A stretch of 64,000 nt of DNA, taken from Nitrospirales bacterium (lineage in GTDB: Bacteria; Nitrospirota; Nitrospiria; Nitrospirales; UBA8639). Shown here piece after piece: positions 44,785-53,955 of the stretch (positions are counted from its first letter, which is position 1; every line of letters starts with the position of its first letter). The stretch lies in contig BQIV01000023.1 of the NCBI GenBank assembly GCA_021604005.1, forward strand, positions 1-64,000. Direction: 5' to 3'. A model generated the notes under the pieces. The model was given only the letters and a program-made list of their open reading frames with translations. It was not told the origin of the DNA and ran no database searches. A program made the position numbers and the translations under genes.

Positions 44785-46461
44785 TCACGATGTTGTCGTC
44801 GTCGTTGCTGTACCCTCGGGATACGGCGATCCAATCACTTCAGCAGCATGACGAAGCGCATCCAAACGTTGCGCATACCGATGGCCTGGCCTGATCAAAC
44901 GGAGTACGCCAAGCCCGTCTAGCACTTCGGTAACATGAGGTTGCATCCCGACAAAAAATAAGTGTTGCTTGTGCGCCTGAATGATTCGCAGCATGTCTTC
45001 GATCGCCATAGCCGATGTCCCGTCAATGACCGGCACATCCGATAAATCCAACACACAACTCGTAAACTCTTTGAGGCCCGGAACCGTCTCAATCCGCCTG
45101 ACCATGTGTTTAGCCGACCCAAAACTCATGGGTCCATCAACATGAATTAACACAATTTTTCCGGCATTCTGATCTAAGACGGCTTTTTCCTCCGGCGACA
45201 ACGGCGACTCTTGATGCCCTTCCGTAATCACACTCATATTGGCTAGTTCAAGGTCGGCCATCTCTTTAACAAACAAGATACTCGCTAACACCACCCCAAC
45301 CCCGACTGCCGTAATTAAATCGACGGCCACCGTGATAAACAACACCACGGCCATAATGATGACGTCGGCACGCGGCGCTTGAAAGACATGCCGAAGGAAC
45401 CGCCAATCGATGATATCAACGCCAACCTTGAGCAAAATGCCGGCAAGGACCGCCAAGGGAATTTGCTCGGCAAGGGGCCCCAACCACAGTAAGGTGGCCA
45501 GCAACACCAATCCCATCAACATTCCGGATAAGGGGGTGCGGCCGCCGGAACGAATATTCGCCACCGACCGCATAGTCGCACCCGCACCAGGTAAACCGCC
45601 GAATAAGCCTGAAACCACATTTCCAATCCCTTGACCGATCAATTCTCGATTGGAATCATGTTGCGTTCTGGTCATATTGTCACAGACCAGTGAAGTGAGC
45701 AGACTATCGATCGCACAGAGAAAGGCAATCACAAAGGCCTCTTCAATCATGATGGTCAGCGCATCGATTCGAAAATTAGGAATGAGTAACGCTGGAAACC
45801 CCTGCGGAATGTCACCAATAACTGGCGCGTGAGGAAAAAAGAACACTGCCAACGGCGTACAGACGAGAAGGGCGAGTAATGAGGGTGGAATGAATTTCCC
45901 AATACCTGTCGGCGTTAAATAGACGATAGCTAACGCCAGAACCCCTAGCAGCGTCGCTTGGCTCATCGGCGTACTCACAACATGGGGAAGCGCCATGAGA
46001 TTCTCCACTACCCCTCCGGTTGAATCATGGCCCAACAGTGGCGCAATTTGGAGAATAATAATAATCGCTCCAATTCCGCTCATGAACCCTGAAATCACGG
46101 GGTACGGAACGAGACTAATATACTGTCCAATACTAAACGCTCCCATGAGCATCAGAATGATGCCACCCATGATGACCGTGGTAAAAACAATGGAAGGCTC
46201 ATCGGCAAACAGGGCATACATTCCGGCGAAGACGACCGTCATGGGACCCGTGGGGCCGGACGCTTGCGCAGGAGTTCCCCCAAATACTGCGGCAAAAAAT
46301 CCGACAAAAATAGCGCCGTATAATCCGGCTACCGCCCCCGCTCCCGATGCCACTCCAAAAGCGAGGGCAAGCGGAAGCGCGATGACGGCGGCGACAACGC
46401 CGCCAAACACATCGCCGCGTACATTATTAAAGTGCAGACCGTGGATGAATGTTGATGCCAT
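44785..46461 (-). CDS. SulP-family anion transporter with STAS domain
   Basis: A 558-residue protein with about 11-14 membrane helices. The N-terminal pattern VVAAVIALPLALAFGVASGAGAVAGLYGA and the core GGTPAQASGPTGPMTVV are SulP/SLC26 hallmarks. Residues ~440-540 form a cytoplasmic STAS domain (VLIHVDGPMSFGSAKHM and CVLDLSDVPVIDGTSAMAIEDML). Relatives carry sulfate, bicarbonate or other anions. The cysDNC genes 10 kb away make sulfate plausible; bicarbonate uptake is also plausible in an autotroph. It is divergent from the MscS gene. Confidence 0.93.
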   Translation of the reverse strand: MASTFIHGLHFNNVRGDVFGGVVAAVIALPLALAFGVASGAGAVAGLYGAIFVGFFAAVFGGTPAQASGPTGPMTVVFAGMYALFADEPSIVFTTVIMGGIILMLMGAFSIGQYISLVPYPVISGFMSGIGAIIIILQIAPLLGHDSTGGVVENLMALPHVVSTPMSQATLLGVLALAIVYLTPTGIGKFIPPSLLALLVCTPLAVFFFPHAPVIGDIPQGFPALLIPNFRIDALTIMIEEAFVIAFLCAIDSLLTSLVCDNMTRTQHDSNRELIGQGIGNVVSGLFGGLPGAGATMRSVANIRSGGRTPLSGMLMGLVLLATLLWLGPLAEQIPLAVLAGILLKVGVDIIDWRFLRHVFQAPRADVIIMAVVLFITVAVDLITAVGVGVVLASILFVKEMADLELANMSVITEGHQESPLSPEEKAVLDQNAGKIVLIHVDGPMSFGSAKHMVRRIETVPGLKEFTSCVLDLSDVPVIDGTSAMAIEDMLRIIQAHKQHLFFVGMQPHVTEVLDGLGVLRLIRPGHRYAQRLDALRHAAEVIGSPYPEGTATTTTTS

Positions 46462-46849
46462 AGCGTTCCTTCACTCGTGTATACCGTGGTGAGAGTAGGG
46501 AGAGAAAATTCTACGGAAGTCCAGACGCAAAATGTCTGTCATGTATGAATATAAGAATACAAGAGATCATCCCTCAGCGAAAGTCTGATACGTCACAGAA
46601 CATATTTGTGAACGTGCATACAACGCACTCACACATGGGCATTGGACATGTGTGAAACGGTTCTCAGCCAAGCACTGAGTCCAGTATGCAACATCACGCT
46701 GACTTAATCCGCGAGAAGCGTAATCCTACACGGACCGTAAGGTGTCATGATTCTTTCAAATTAATAGTAGACATTTATCATTTTTCATCTCATAGTTATG
46801 CATATCCCCCCTCGCTTTTCTATTCACCCTAAACGAGGAGTGACGCGCT
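46462..46849. promoter_or_regulatory. Divergent regulatory region between SulP and MscS genes
   Basis: No gene is seen. A perfect inverted repeat TCACACATG-N9-CATGTGTGA (46629-46655) lies midway and may be an operator. An AT-rich stretch at ~46755-46800 probably holds the MscS promoter. Confidence 0.4.
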
Positions 46850-47677
46850 ATGGATCAATTAGAACACACCACCGATTGGGTTCGTGACTTTATTCTCATG
46901 TATGGCCCCAATCTCCTACTGGCTCTCATGACCCTGATCGTCGGGTGGTGGATCGTGAAACGAGTCGTGAAGCTCGTCGACCACACGATGGAACGAAGCC
47001 AAGTTGAAGTGACGTTACGAGGATTCTTGAGTAATATGGTTGGAATCCTTCTGAAGGCTCTGCTGGTAATCAGCGTCGCGTCGATGATCGGCATTGAAAC
47101 CACGTCGTTTATTGCCATGCTTGGGGCCGCTGGTCTAGCCGTTGGGCTCGCGCTACAAGGAAGTTTGGCGAATTTTGCCGGTGGTGTCTTGATCCTCTTT
47201 TTCCAGCCTTTTAAAGTGGGCGACTTGATTGAAGCGCAGGGGTTCTTAGGAGTCGTCAAAGAAATTCAAATCTTTGTGACGATCCTCACGACCCCCGACA
47301 ACCGACGAATTATCATTCCCAATGGGCCATTATCGAATGGCTGTATTACCAACCTCAATGCCGAATCCCATCGCCGAATTGACATGACATTCGGCATTAG
47401 TTATGGCGATGATGTCTTGAAAGCCAAAGATGTCATTCATCAGGTGATCGCCGCCGATGAGAGGATACTTCAATCTCCGGCGCCCGATGTGTATGTCTCC
47501 GAGCATGCGGATAGTTCAGTAAACTTTGCCGTACGCCCTTGGGTCCGTCCCGAGCATTATTGGGCTGTCTATTTTCATATGCATGAACAACTCAAGCTGA
47601 CGTTCGATCGAGAAGGTATCAGTATTCCGTTCCCGCAACGGGATGTGCATCTGTTCAAAGAAGCCGTGCCAGCCTAA
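46850..47677 (+). CDS. Small-conductance mechanosensitive channel (MscS family)
   Basis: Membrane-tension-gated channel that releases solutes on hypo-osmotic shock. The 275-residue length is close to E. coli MscS (286). There are three N-terminal helices. The pore helix is AMLGAAGLAVGLALQGSLANFAGGVLIL (about residues 84-111), with the alternating Ala/Gly packing of TM3. Next come the beta domain (FKVGDLIEAQGFLGVVKEIQIF) and PDNRRIIIPNGPLSNG. It complements the betaine import and synthesis genes in osmotic balance. A strong hairpin follows the stop. Confidence 0.95.
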   Translation: MDQLEHTTDWVRDFILMYGPNLLLALMTLIVGWWIVKRVVKLVDHTMERSQVEVTLRGFLSNMVGILLKALLVISVASMIGIETTSFIAMLGAAGLAVGLALQGSLANFAGGVLILFFQPFKVGDLIEAQGFLGVVKEIQIFVTILTTPDNRRIIIPNGPLSNGCITNLNAESHRRIDMTFGISYGDDVLKAKDVIHQVIAADERILQSPAPDVYVSEHADSSVNFAVRPWVRPEHYWAVYFHMHEQLKLTFDREGISIPFPQRDVHLFKEAVPA

Positions 47678-47698
47678 ACTGAAGCCAGGCAAGAGTAT

Positions 47699-47726
47699 GA
47701 CAGGAGGCTCTGGTCAGCCTCCTGTC
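47699..47726 (+). terminator. Hairpin terminator after the MscS gene
   Basis: A perfect 11-bp stem (GACAGGAGGCT / AGCCTCCTGTC) with a 6-nt loop 22 nt after the stop codon. The following T-run is short (CTTC), so termination may be partial. Confidence 0.7.
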
Positions 47727-47904
47727 TTCACACCGCCAATGCCTTCCTCTTCCAATTTTCTCGATTTCCTTATACATTGAAAGCACGAGAACATTGAGAA
47801 CCCAGTCTGTTTCTGCGCTCACAGCTCTAAACCTATTTCTTACGGTGTTGTGTTCTATGATACTGAAAGTTTCTGTCTGTTTCTGTCCTTTTCTGAGGGA
47901 TCGC

Positions 47905-49878
47905 ATGATTGCGACAATCCGCGCAAGTCTGATCGCCATCCTTATCGTTGCAGAAAGCCTCACGCCTCATCTTTCGTATGGGCAAGTCACCGAAGACGAT
48001 TCCGTCAACTCAGAGGACCACGCAGAAGACCATCTCCGGTTAGGCATCGATTTCTTCTTAACCAATGAACTAGACATTGCTATCGATGAATTTCGAGAGG
48101 CTGCCCGATTACGTTCCGGCTACGCCGATGCGCAGTATAATCTTGGCGTTGTTCTTGCCAAAAGTGGCGATTTGACCGGAGCCATTGCCGCCTGGTCGCA
48201 CGCGCAACGCTTGGACCCTGAGGACGTCCCGATCCAGTATCATCTTTCGGCTCTCGTGTCCTATAACTATGGCGTGAACTTGCTTCGTCAAGGTCAACTT
48301 AACAAGGCGATGAACGAATGGAGCAAGGCACTGCGAATTCAACCCAACTTCGCCGAGGCGCACTATGCGGAAGGTCTCGGATATTTGGCAAAAGGGAACG
48401 CGCTCCAAGCTATTACCAAATTTCAACAGGCCATCGCATGGCATCCCACATGGCCGATGGCTCATCATCAATTAGGGGTTGCCTATTATGAAATTCGCGA
48501 GTTTCACCTCGCAAAAGAAGCCTGGGGCCGTGCCCTTGAGCTGCAACCTCAACTCGCCGAAACCCATGCCAATCTTGGATTAATTCGGTTGCTTGAAGGC
48601 GAGATCGCCCCAGCTATTGAAGCATTCCAGCAAGCCATTGCACTAGACGCCAACCTTCCGGAAGCCTATTTCAACCTGGCCGTCGCGTTCTCACAAAAAA
48701 GGGAATGGCAGGCCGCTCTCAATCCACTTCACAAAGTCTTGCTCAGACAACCACACGCATTCGCAGCCAGACAATTGTTAGGCAGCACATGGGCTCACCT
48801 GGGAGAATGGGCGAAAGCCACAAGCGCATGGCGGAAGGCGCTTCAATCACATCCATCCGACTCGGCAGCCGCATATCTGCATTACGATATTGGCTTGGCA
48901 CTGCTCATGATGGGGGATGTGCAAGGCGCGACGGGGGAGTTTCGACAGGCACTCATGCGTCGCCCTGATTGGGCCGATGCCCATTATCAACTCGGTACGC
49001 TTGCAGTGCTGAACAAGAAATGGGAGACAGGAGTACGACATTTCCAACGGTCGGTCGACCTAAAACCAGGATGGGCACAAGCCTATTTTAGTTTAGGAAA
49101 AGTGCATTATCAGATGGGAGCGGTCTCCAAAGCGATTGACGCGTTGCGCACAGCCACGCAACTTGAGCCACAATTTGCTGATGCCTCGTACCATCTCGGC
49201 GTCATCCTTCGCGCACACAACCGCTCGGAAGAAGCCATCGCACCGTTACAAACAGCCGCGAAAGCGGGCATCGAAGATGCGCAAAGCCTTCTCGCCTCAA
49301 TGTATGCCAACGGAAGCGGCATCGATCAAAACATTCCAATGGCCATGATTTGGTGGGCACGTATGGCTTCCCACGGATCATCGACTAAAACGGCCCAACA
49401 GGCCAAAGCACGGCTTTCACACCTTCGCCGCCAACTCATGATCAACCAACTCTCGTCCTCAAAGGCGCAGGAAATCTTAAGCGGGTTTTTTCTTATTCGC
49501 CAAGCGCTTCGGCAAAACATCCCCAACATTGACGGCTACTCGTTTGAGCAAAGTCTCGGTGCGCAGCTTTTGCAACATGAACGTGTGGGAGAAGCACTAC
49601 CGGTGTTAATCCAAGAAGCCTTCGCGTTTGACGAATCGGCCCATGAACAACTTGAACAGTTGTATGTGCATGGCTTGGGAGAACAATTGAAGCCTCATGA
49701 TGAACGAATTTTAGCGTATTTTCTTGAAACCGCTCAGGAGCAGAAAGCAGGATCCTGTCAATTTTTACGAAGAGTTTCGGTCCATGGCGCGCATCCAGAT
49801 TCAGAAATCCGACAAGTGGCTGAACAGGCGTGTGAGCGATACCGTCGATCAGAAAGTAACACGACCGTTGAACGTTGA
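47905..49878 (+). CDS. Exported TPR and Sel1-repeat protein
   Basis: The ATG at 47905, with a GAGGG site just before it, gives a clear signal peptide (ATIRASLIAILIVAESL, cleavage near YGQ). A TTG at 47794 would add 37 residues and is less likely. About ten tetratricopeptide repeats span residues ~40-410 (for example AIEAFQQAIALDANLPEAYF), and then a Sel1-like unit (AQSLLASMYANGSGIDQNIPMAMIWWARMA). The rest is helical with another Sel1-like HEQLEQLYVHGLGEQL. It is a periplasmic or surface protein-interaction scaffold. Its end overlaps the possible starts of the CHASE2 regulator gene, so the two are probably co-expressed. Confidence 0.85.
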   Translation: MIATIRASLIAILIVAESLTPHLSYGQVTEDDSVNSEDHAEDHLRLGIDFFLTNELDIAIDEFREAARLRSGYADAQYNLGVVLAKSGDLTGAIAAWSHAQRLDPEDVPIQYHLSALVSYNYGVNLLRQGQLNKAMNEWSKALRIQPNFAEAHYAEGLGYLAKGNALQAITKFQQAIAWHPTWPMAHHQLGVAYYEIREFHLAKEAWGRALELQPQLAETHANLGLIRLLEGEIAPAIEAFQQAIALDANLPEAYFNLAVAFSQKREWQAALNPLHKVLLRQPHAFAARQLLGSTWAHLGEWAKATSAWRKALQSHPSDSAAAYLHYDIGLALLMMGDVQGATGEFRQALMRRPDWADAHYQLGTLAVLNKKWETGVRHFQRSVDLKPGWAQAYFSLGKVHYQMGAVSKAIDALRTATQLEPQFADASYHLGVILRAHNRSEEAIAPLQTAAKAGIEDAQSLLASMYANGSGIDQNIPMAMIWWARMASHGSSTKTAQQAKARLSHLRRQLMINQLSSSKAQEILSGFFLIRQALRQNIPNIDGYSFEQSLGAQLLQHERVGEALPVLIQEAFAFDESAHEQLEQLYVHGLGEQLKPHDERILAYFLETAQEQKAGSCQFLRRVSVHGAHPDSEIRQVAEQACERYRRSESNTTVER

Positions 49879-52501
49879 GCATTCCTCTGCAATACAGGCG
49901 AAAACCATCGCAATCGCCGGCTTAATGTTTGGCATATTGGGAATGGTGTGCGGACATGGACTGTTACTCGTGTTCCCTCAAGCAGAAATGGCCGCCTATG
50001 ACTGGCACGTCAAAACCATGTCACCGGCTGCAGTGGACCCGTCGATCATCCTTATCACACTTGATGAGCACGATCCAGCATCATGTAGCCATCACCGTTG
50101 GAATTCATCGATCGTCGCGAGCGCAATTGCCGCATTACACAAAGCCGGAGCTTCCGTCATCGCATCGGCCGTACATATCGACGTCCCTAATTCTCCAGAA
50201 TGCGGTGATGTGCTTGGCAATGCTCAACTCCTGGAAGCCACCAAACAAGCCGGGAATATCGTGTACCCTGCAACGGCCCAACCAATGTTTGCAAAAGAGG
50301 CGCAGGCCATTGGCTGGTTCATGTTGACCGCGGATGAGGACGGAATATTTCGTGGACTTTCATCGAAACAGATATCCAACAATCACAATCAATTGCCATT
50401 TGGACTGGCCATTGCCGCAGCATACAACCCTGACACATCATTGCATGTACCACCACAAGGGTTGATATCGTTTTCCGGACGATGGGCTGACCACCCGTTT
50501 CCCACGTACACATTTTCTGAATTGTTTACACTCGTACAGAACGACGAAAACGCCAAACTCGCCACCCTCGTCCACGAAAGAATAGTCTTACTCTTTCCCG
50601 TCACCCAGAAGACGGACATGTTGGGCACACCATTGGAACCAGCCGCACCACTCGGGTTCGTGCATGCCAATCTCTTAAATTCGGCGCTCACGGATTCGTG
50701 GATTACCCAATCCTCCTGGCTTTCTGGATTCTTACGAACAATGAGTGTGAGTGTGATTATTGCCCTGCTGGCAGCATGGAGACGAGACCGATGGGGATGG
50801 GGTGCGATCGGAGTTGTCGTGCTTGCCTATTATGGCATGACTATGGGGGTGTTCCTGAACACAGGGACCATCTGGCCGATTGTCAGTCCGACATTTGCAA
50901 TCATCGGTACATTAATCGGAGCCACCATGTGGCCCTTCTATCAACAACGGAAAAAAATTCGTGAGCACATCAACGATACCAGTAGGCAATTGACACTCAT
51001 GCAAGAACACGTTGCGAAAAAAGAATTGCGTGTGGAACAACTCGAAGAAGAGTTAGGAGCAGCAAGAGGGCACATCGAGAACACGTCTCAGCAATATGAA
51101 AGTCTGACCATCCAAGAAGACGATACCCGAACACGATTACGTGAAGCCGAAGGAGAAGCCGACGAAGCCCGGCAACAACTTGAACAGCTTCAAGATGAAC
51201 TCAAGAACCTACGCAACATCTCACCGGCACTTTCCCACCACAAGAAATCAACTTGCGAGTCGGACAAACAGGCTCTTCAAGAAGAATGCGCCCGGTTTGG
51301 CATTTTCACCTGTTCTTCGCTCATTGTGAAAACATTTCAGGAATTGAAAAAAGCGGCAATCACCAACAGTCCGATTTTGATTCTCGGAGAAACAGGAACA
51401 GGCAAGGAACTCTTCGCTCACGCAGCCCATCAATTGAGCGACAGATCGCACAACCCGTTTATCTCAGTCAATATGGCGGCGATTCGACCGGAGTTATTTG
51501 AAAGTGAATTGTTTGGACATGTCAAAGGCGCATTCACTGGCGCCATCAGCCGACGTGGATTTCTGGAAACGGCAGATCGGGGAAGTGTATTTTTAGATGA
51601 GATCGGGGAGCTGCCGTTAGATCTTCAAGCCAAATTATTGCGAGTCTTAGAAAATGGCACGTTCTATCGCGTTGGACAATCAATACCAACCGAAGTCGAC
51701 GTTCGTATCATTACCGCGACAAACCGTGACCTAAGCCAGGCGGTAGCTGAAGGGCTCTACCGAGAAGATCTCTACTATCGCCTACGAAGCCTCGTCTTCA
51801 AACTTCCTCCTCTTCGTGAGCGTGGAGAGGAGGATGTGACGCTACTCGTCCAGCACATCATTGCCGACCTTTCGCGTGACCATGACCGGCAGCCAGTTCA
51901 ACTATCACAAGGAGCCATGGACGCCATTCATGCCTATACATGGCCAGGCAATGTACGAGAACTTCGACAAACTCTGGCACAGGCCGTAGCCCTTGCCGAA
52001 GGACCTCTCCTCACAAAAGATGACTTACGCCTTCCTCAACGAGAGAGAGAAGGAACAACTGTACATGCAAACATCCTGGATGAAAAACCCGAGAGTCTTG
52101 GCGGGAAAGATGAGATGGCTCGCCGTGAAGATGCTTTTGTCCTTTCGACACTCCAACAACATGGATTTGATATGCAAGCCACAGCCACAGCCCTTGCCTG
52201 GGATAGAAGTACTGTCACGCAACGCCTGAAAGGACTCGGGTTCCAAGCGTTAGTCGACCATGATTGTGATGTGCAACGCGCAGCCGTTGCGATTGCTGGT
52301 ACATCTTCTCTAGAAAAAATTGCTGAACTCAAATTAAAGGAATACTACCGGAACTTACTCTCTTCGACCACACCGTATAAGACCGCCGAGCAAGCCCTCG
52401 CAAATTGCCGAAAACGTATGCGCAATATTCCTGAACGGCATTTTCCGGCTATAGAATCTCTCATTCGCCAACACTTTACAAACAAGAATCAAGCCGAATA
52501 A
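49784..52501 (+). CDS. CHASE2-sensor sigma54-dependent transcription activator
   Basis: From the ATG at 49784 the product is 905 residues; a later GTG or TTG near 49830-49868 is also possible. In order: a membrane helix (~40-65); an extracytoplasmic CHASE2-like domain (~75-300) with ILITLDEHDPASC, SVIASAVHIDVP and VLLFPVTQKTD; three membrane helices (~315-385); a coiled coil (~390-480); and a sigma54-interacting AAA+ domain (~510-755). The AAA+ domain has Walker A GETGTGKE, GAFTGA for sigma54 contact, Walker B VFLDEIGEL and WPGNVRELRQ. A Fis-like helix-turn-helix (ATALAWDRSTVTQRLKGLGF) follows. CHASE2 more often feeds cyclases or kinases, so direct coupling to a sigma54 activator is unusual. 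Targets are unknown. Confidence 0.88.
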   Translation: MARIQIQKSDKWLNRRVSDTVDQKVTRPLNVEHSSAIQAKTIAIAGLMFGILGMVCGHGLLLVFPQAEMAAYDWHVKTMSPAAVDPSIILITLDEHDPASCSHHRWNSSIVASAIAALHKAGASVIASAVHIDVPNSPECGDVLGNAQLLEATKQAGNIVYPATAQPMFAKEAQAIGWFMLTADEDGIFRGLSSKQISNNHNQLPFGLAIAAAYNPDTSLHVPPQGLISFSGRWADHPFPTYTFSELFTLVQNDENAKLATLVHERIVLLFPVTQKTDMLGTPLEPAAPLGFVHANLLNSALTDSWITQSSWLSGFLRTMSVSVIIALLAAWRRDRWGWGAIGVVVLAYYGMTMGVFLNTGTIWPIVSPTFAIIGTLIGATMWPFYQQRKKIREHINDTSRQLTLMQEHVAKKELRVEQLEEELGAARGHIENTSQQYESLTIQEDDTRTRLREAEGEADEARQQLEQLQDELKNLRNISPALSHHKKSTCESDKQALQEECARFGIFTCSSLIVKTFQELKKAAITNSPILILGETGTGKELFAHAAHQLSDRSHNPFISVNMAAIRPELFESELFGHVKGAFTGAISRRGFLETADRGSVFLDEIGELPLDLQAKLLRVLENGTFYRVGQSIPTEVDVRIITATNRDLSQAVAEGLYREDLYYRLRSLVFKLPPLRERGEEDVTLLVQHIIADLSRDHDRQPVQLSQGAMDAIHAYTWPGNVRELRQTLAQAVALAEGPLLTKDDLRLPQREREGTTVHANILDEKPESLGGKDEMARREDAFVLSTLQQHGFDMQATATALAWDRSTVTQRLKGLGFQALVDHDCDVQRAAVAIAGTSSLEKIAELKLKEYYRNLLSSTTPYKTAEQALANCRKRMRNIPERHFPAIESLIRQHFTNKNQAE

Positions 52502-52662
52502 AAATTCAGATCTGAGAACATATCCGCGATAGCATCTGCCTGAGAATATCCCATAAACATCTCACTTGGTAACGCATATTCGAGTCGGGATATTTCCGTT
52601 GTCCCCACAGCACAAGAAAAGATGACACACATCAACACGCTATAGGTTTGAAGCCAAACGTG

Positions 52663-53163
52663 TTAGGCAGACACAAACGTGAGCGCAGCGGAATTAATGC
52701 AGTACCGCAGGCCAGTTGGTTCAGGCCCATCATCGAAAATATGTCCGAGATGTCCGCCACATCGTCGGCAATGAACTTCGGTTCGAGGATACAACAATTT
52801 CCAATCCGTCTTGGTCCCCACAGCAGACTCAGAAACGGGCTGCCAGAAACTTGGCCATCCGGTCTTACTATCAAACTTGGTGTCTGAAGAAAATAATGGA
52901 AGCTGACATCCGGCACACTCATAGACACCTTTGGCCTTGCTATCATGGTAGGCATTGCTAAATGGTGGTTCAGTGGCTTCTTCACGCAATACCCGATACT
53001 GCATCGGCGTCAAGATGGATTTCCATTCTTCTTCAGACTTCACAATCGAAAATGAAGCCGTCGAGGCCTTCGCCCCTGCAAACCCAAGCCCCGTGGTTTT
53101 CATAAACGTCCCCAACATCACAGCCGCTCCAACTTTCAAAAGATTTCTTCGGCTCATATCCAT
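52663..53163 (-). CDS. msrB: Peptide-methionine (R)-S-oxide reductase, Tat-exported
   Basis: Repairs methionine-R-sulfoxide in exported proteins. The ATG at 53163 (MDMSRRNLLKVG) follows a GGAGGAGGG site; the in-frame start at 53193 would lie upstream of that site. The twin-arginine signal MSRRNLLKVGAAVML is followed by the MsrB domain: zinc pairs CAGC and CRRC, TGWPSFWQPV, HLGHIFDDGP, and the catalytic Cys in LRYCINSAAL. About 166 residues, with ~40 being the leader. The Tat leader places it in the periplasm, consistent with an oxidising respiratory environment. It is leftward and monocistronic. Confidence 0.94.
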   Translation of the reverse strand: MDMSRRNLLKVGAAVMLGTFMKTTGLGFAGAKASTASFSIVKSEEEWKSILTPMQYRVLREEATEPPFSNAYHDSKAKGVYECAGCQLPLFSSDTKFDSKTGWPSFWQPVSESAVGTKTDWKLLYPRTEVHCRRCGGHLGHIFDDGPEPTGLRYCINSAALTFVSA

Positions 53164-53332
53164 ACGTCCCTCCTCCGTGGCTATCGTAAGCACCGTTCAC
53201 CTGCACTCGTATTTTTTATATATCCTGCCTGATAGTCTCTTCGCCCTTGGAACTGTTACAGTGAAAAAGACTATGAGATTCAAAGACATGGCGTCTTTGC
53301 CTATCAAGAAATCATGTGTACACGATTATGTT

Positions 53333-53361
53333 TTGACAGATGGCAAAGAAATTTTTACACT
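53333..53361 (+). promoter_or_regulatory. Sigma70-type promoter of hpf
   Basis: TTGACA (53333-53338), a 17-nt spacer and TACACT (53356-53361), about 92 nt upstream of the hpf ATG. A GAGGAGG ribosome-binding site directly precedes that ATG. Confidence 0.65.
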
Positions 53362-53453
53362 ACGGGAAGGTTTTATCAAGATCTTTATCCGTTTGCCCGA
53401 AACTATTTATAGGCAGTTTATTGGTAATTTTTATGGTGACATGAGGAGGTTCC

Positions 53454-53846
53454 ATGGACATCAAGATTGAAAGCCGCAATGTGGGAATGACCCCTCGTTG
53501 GAAAACGGAAATTGAAAACCGCATGGCGGCACTCGAGACCGATTCCATTCACATTACCCATGCCAGAGTCACATTGACGAAAAATGCTCATCATAAAAAA
53601 GGCGCGGATAATGCCGAAGCCCTCGTGTTGCTCACTATTCCTCGTCGACACACCGTCACCGCCAGAAAAGAAGCGAAAACATTCGAAGAAGCGATTCGTC
53701 ATGCCTTTCAAGCCGTCGAAACCGAAATTAAAAAGATGCATGAGAAGCGAGTCGCCAAAGATACCGTGAAGGCCGACCCTGCGGTTCTTCGAGTTGCCGC
53801 GGAAGAGATACCTGACGAGGACATCGCACAAGCGTCTAATAATTGA
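53454..53846 (+). CDS. hpf: Ribosome hibernation promoting factor / RaiA family
   Basis: A 130-residue protein that binds the 30S A/P sites during stasis and blocks translation. It starts MDIKIESRNVGMTPRWKTEI, the family opening, with RVTLTKNAHHKKG and the later ARKEAKTFEEAIRHAFQAVE typical of the beta-alpha-beta-beta-beta-alpha fold. It lacks the long C-terminal dimerisation domain of long HPF, so it is the short type. It is monocistronic with a good promoter and ribosome-binding site. Confidence 0.9.
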   Translation: MDIKIESRNVGMTPRWKTEIENRMAALETDSIHITHARVTLTKNAHHKKGADNAEALVLLTIPRRHTVTARKEAKTFEEAIRHAFQAVETEIKKMHEKRVAKDTVKADPAVLRVAAEEIPDEDIAQASNN

Positions 53847-53955
53847 CGGTGACGACTTCAATCAGACACAAGTGAGAAGGGAACACTCTCACCACCCAGC
53901 GCGAATGATGTGTTGAGGGAGAAGGGTGTGACTTGTCCACACATCCGAAGAGTTC

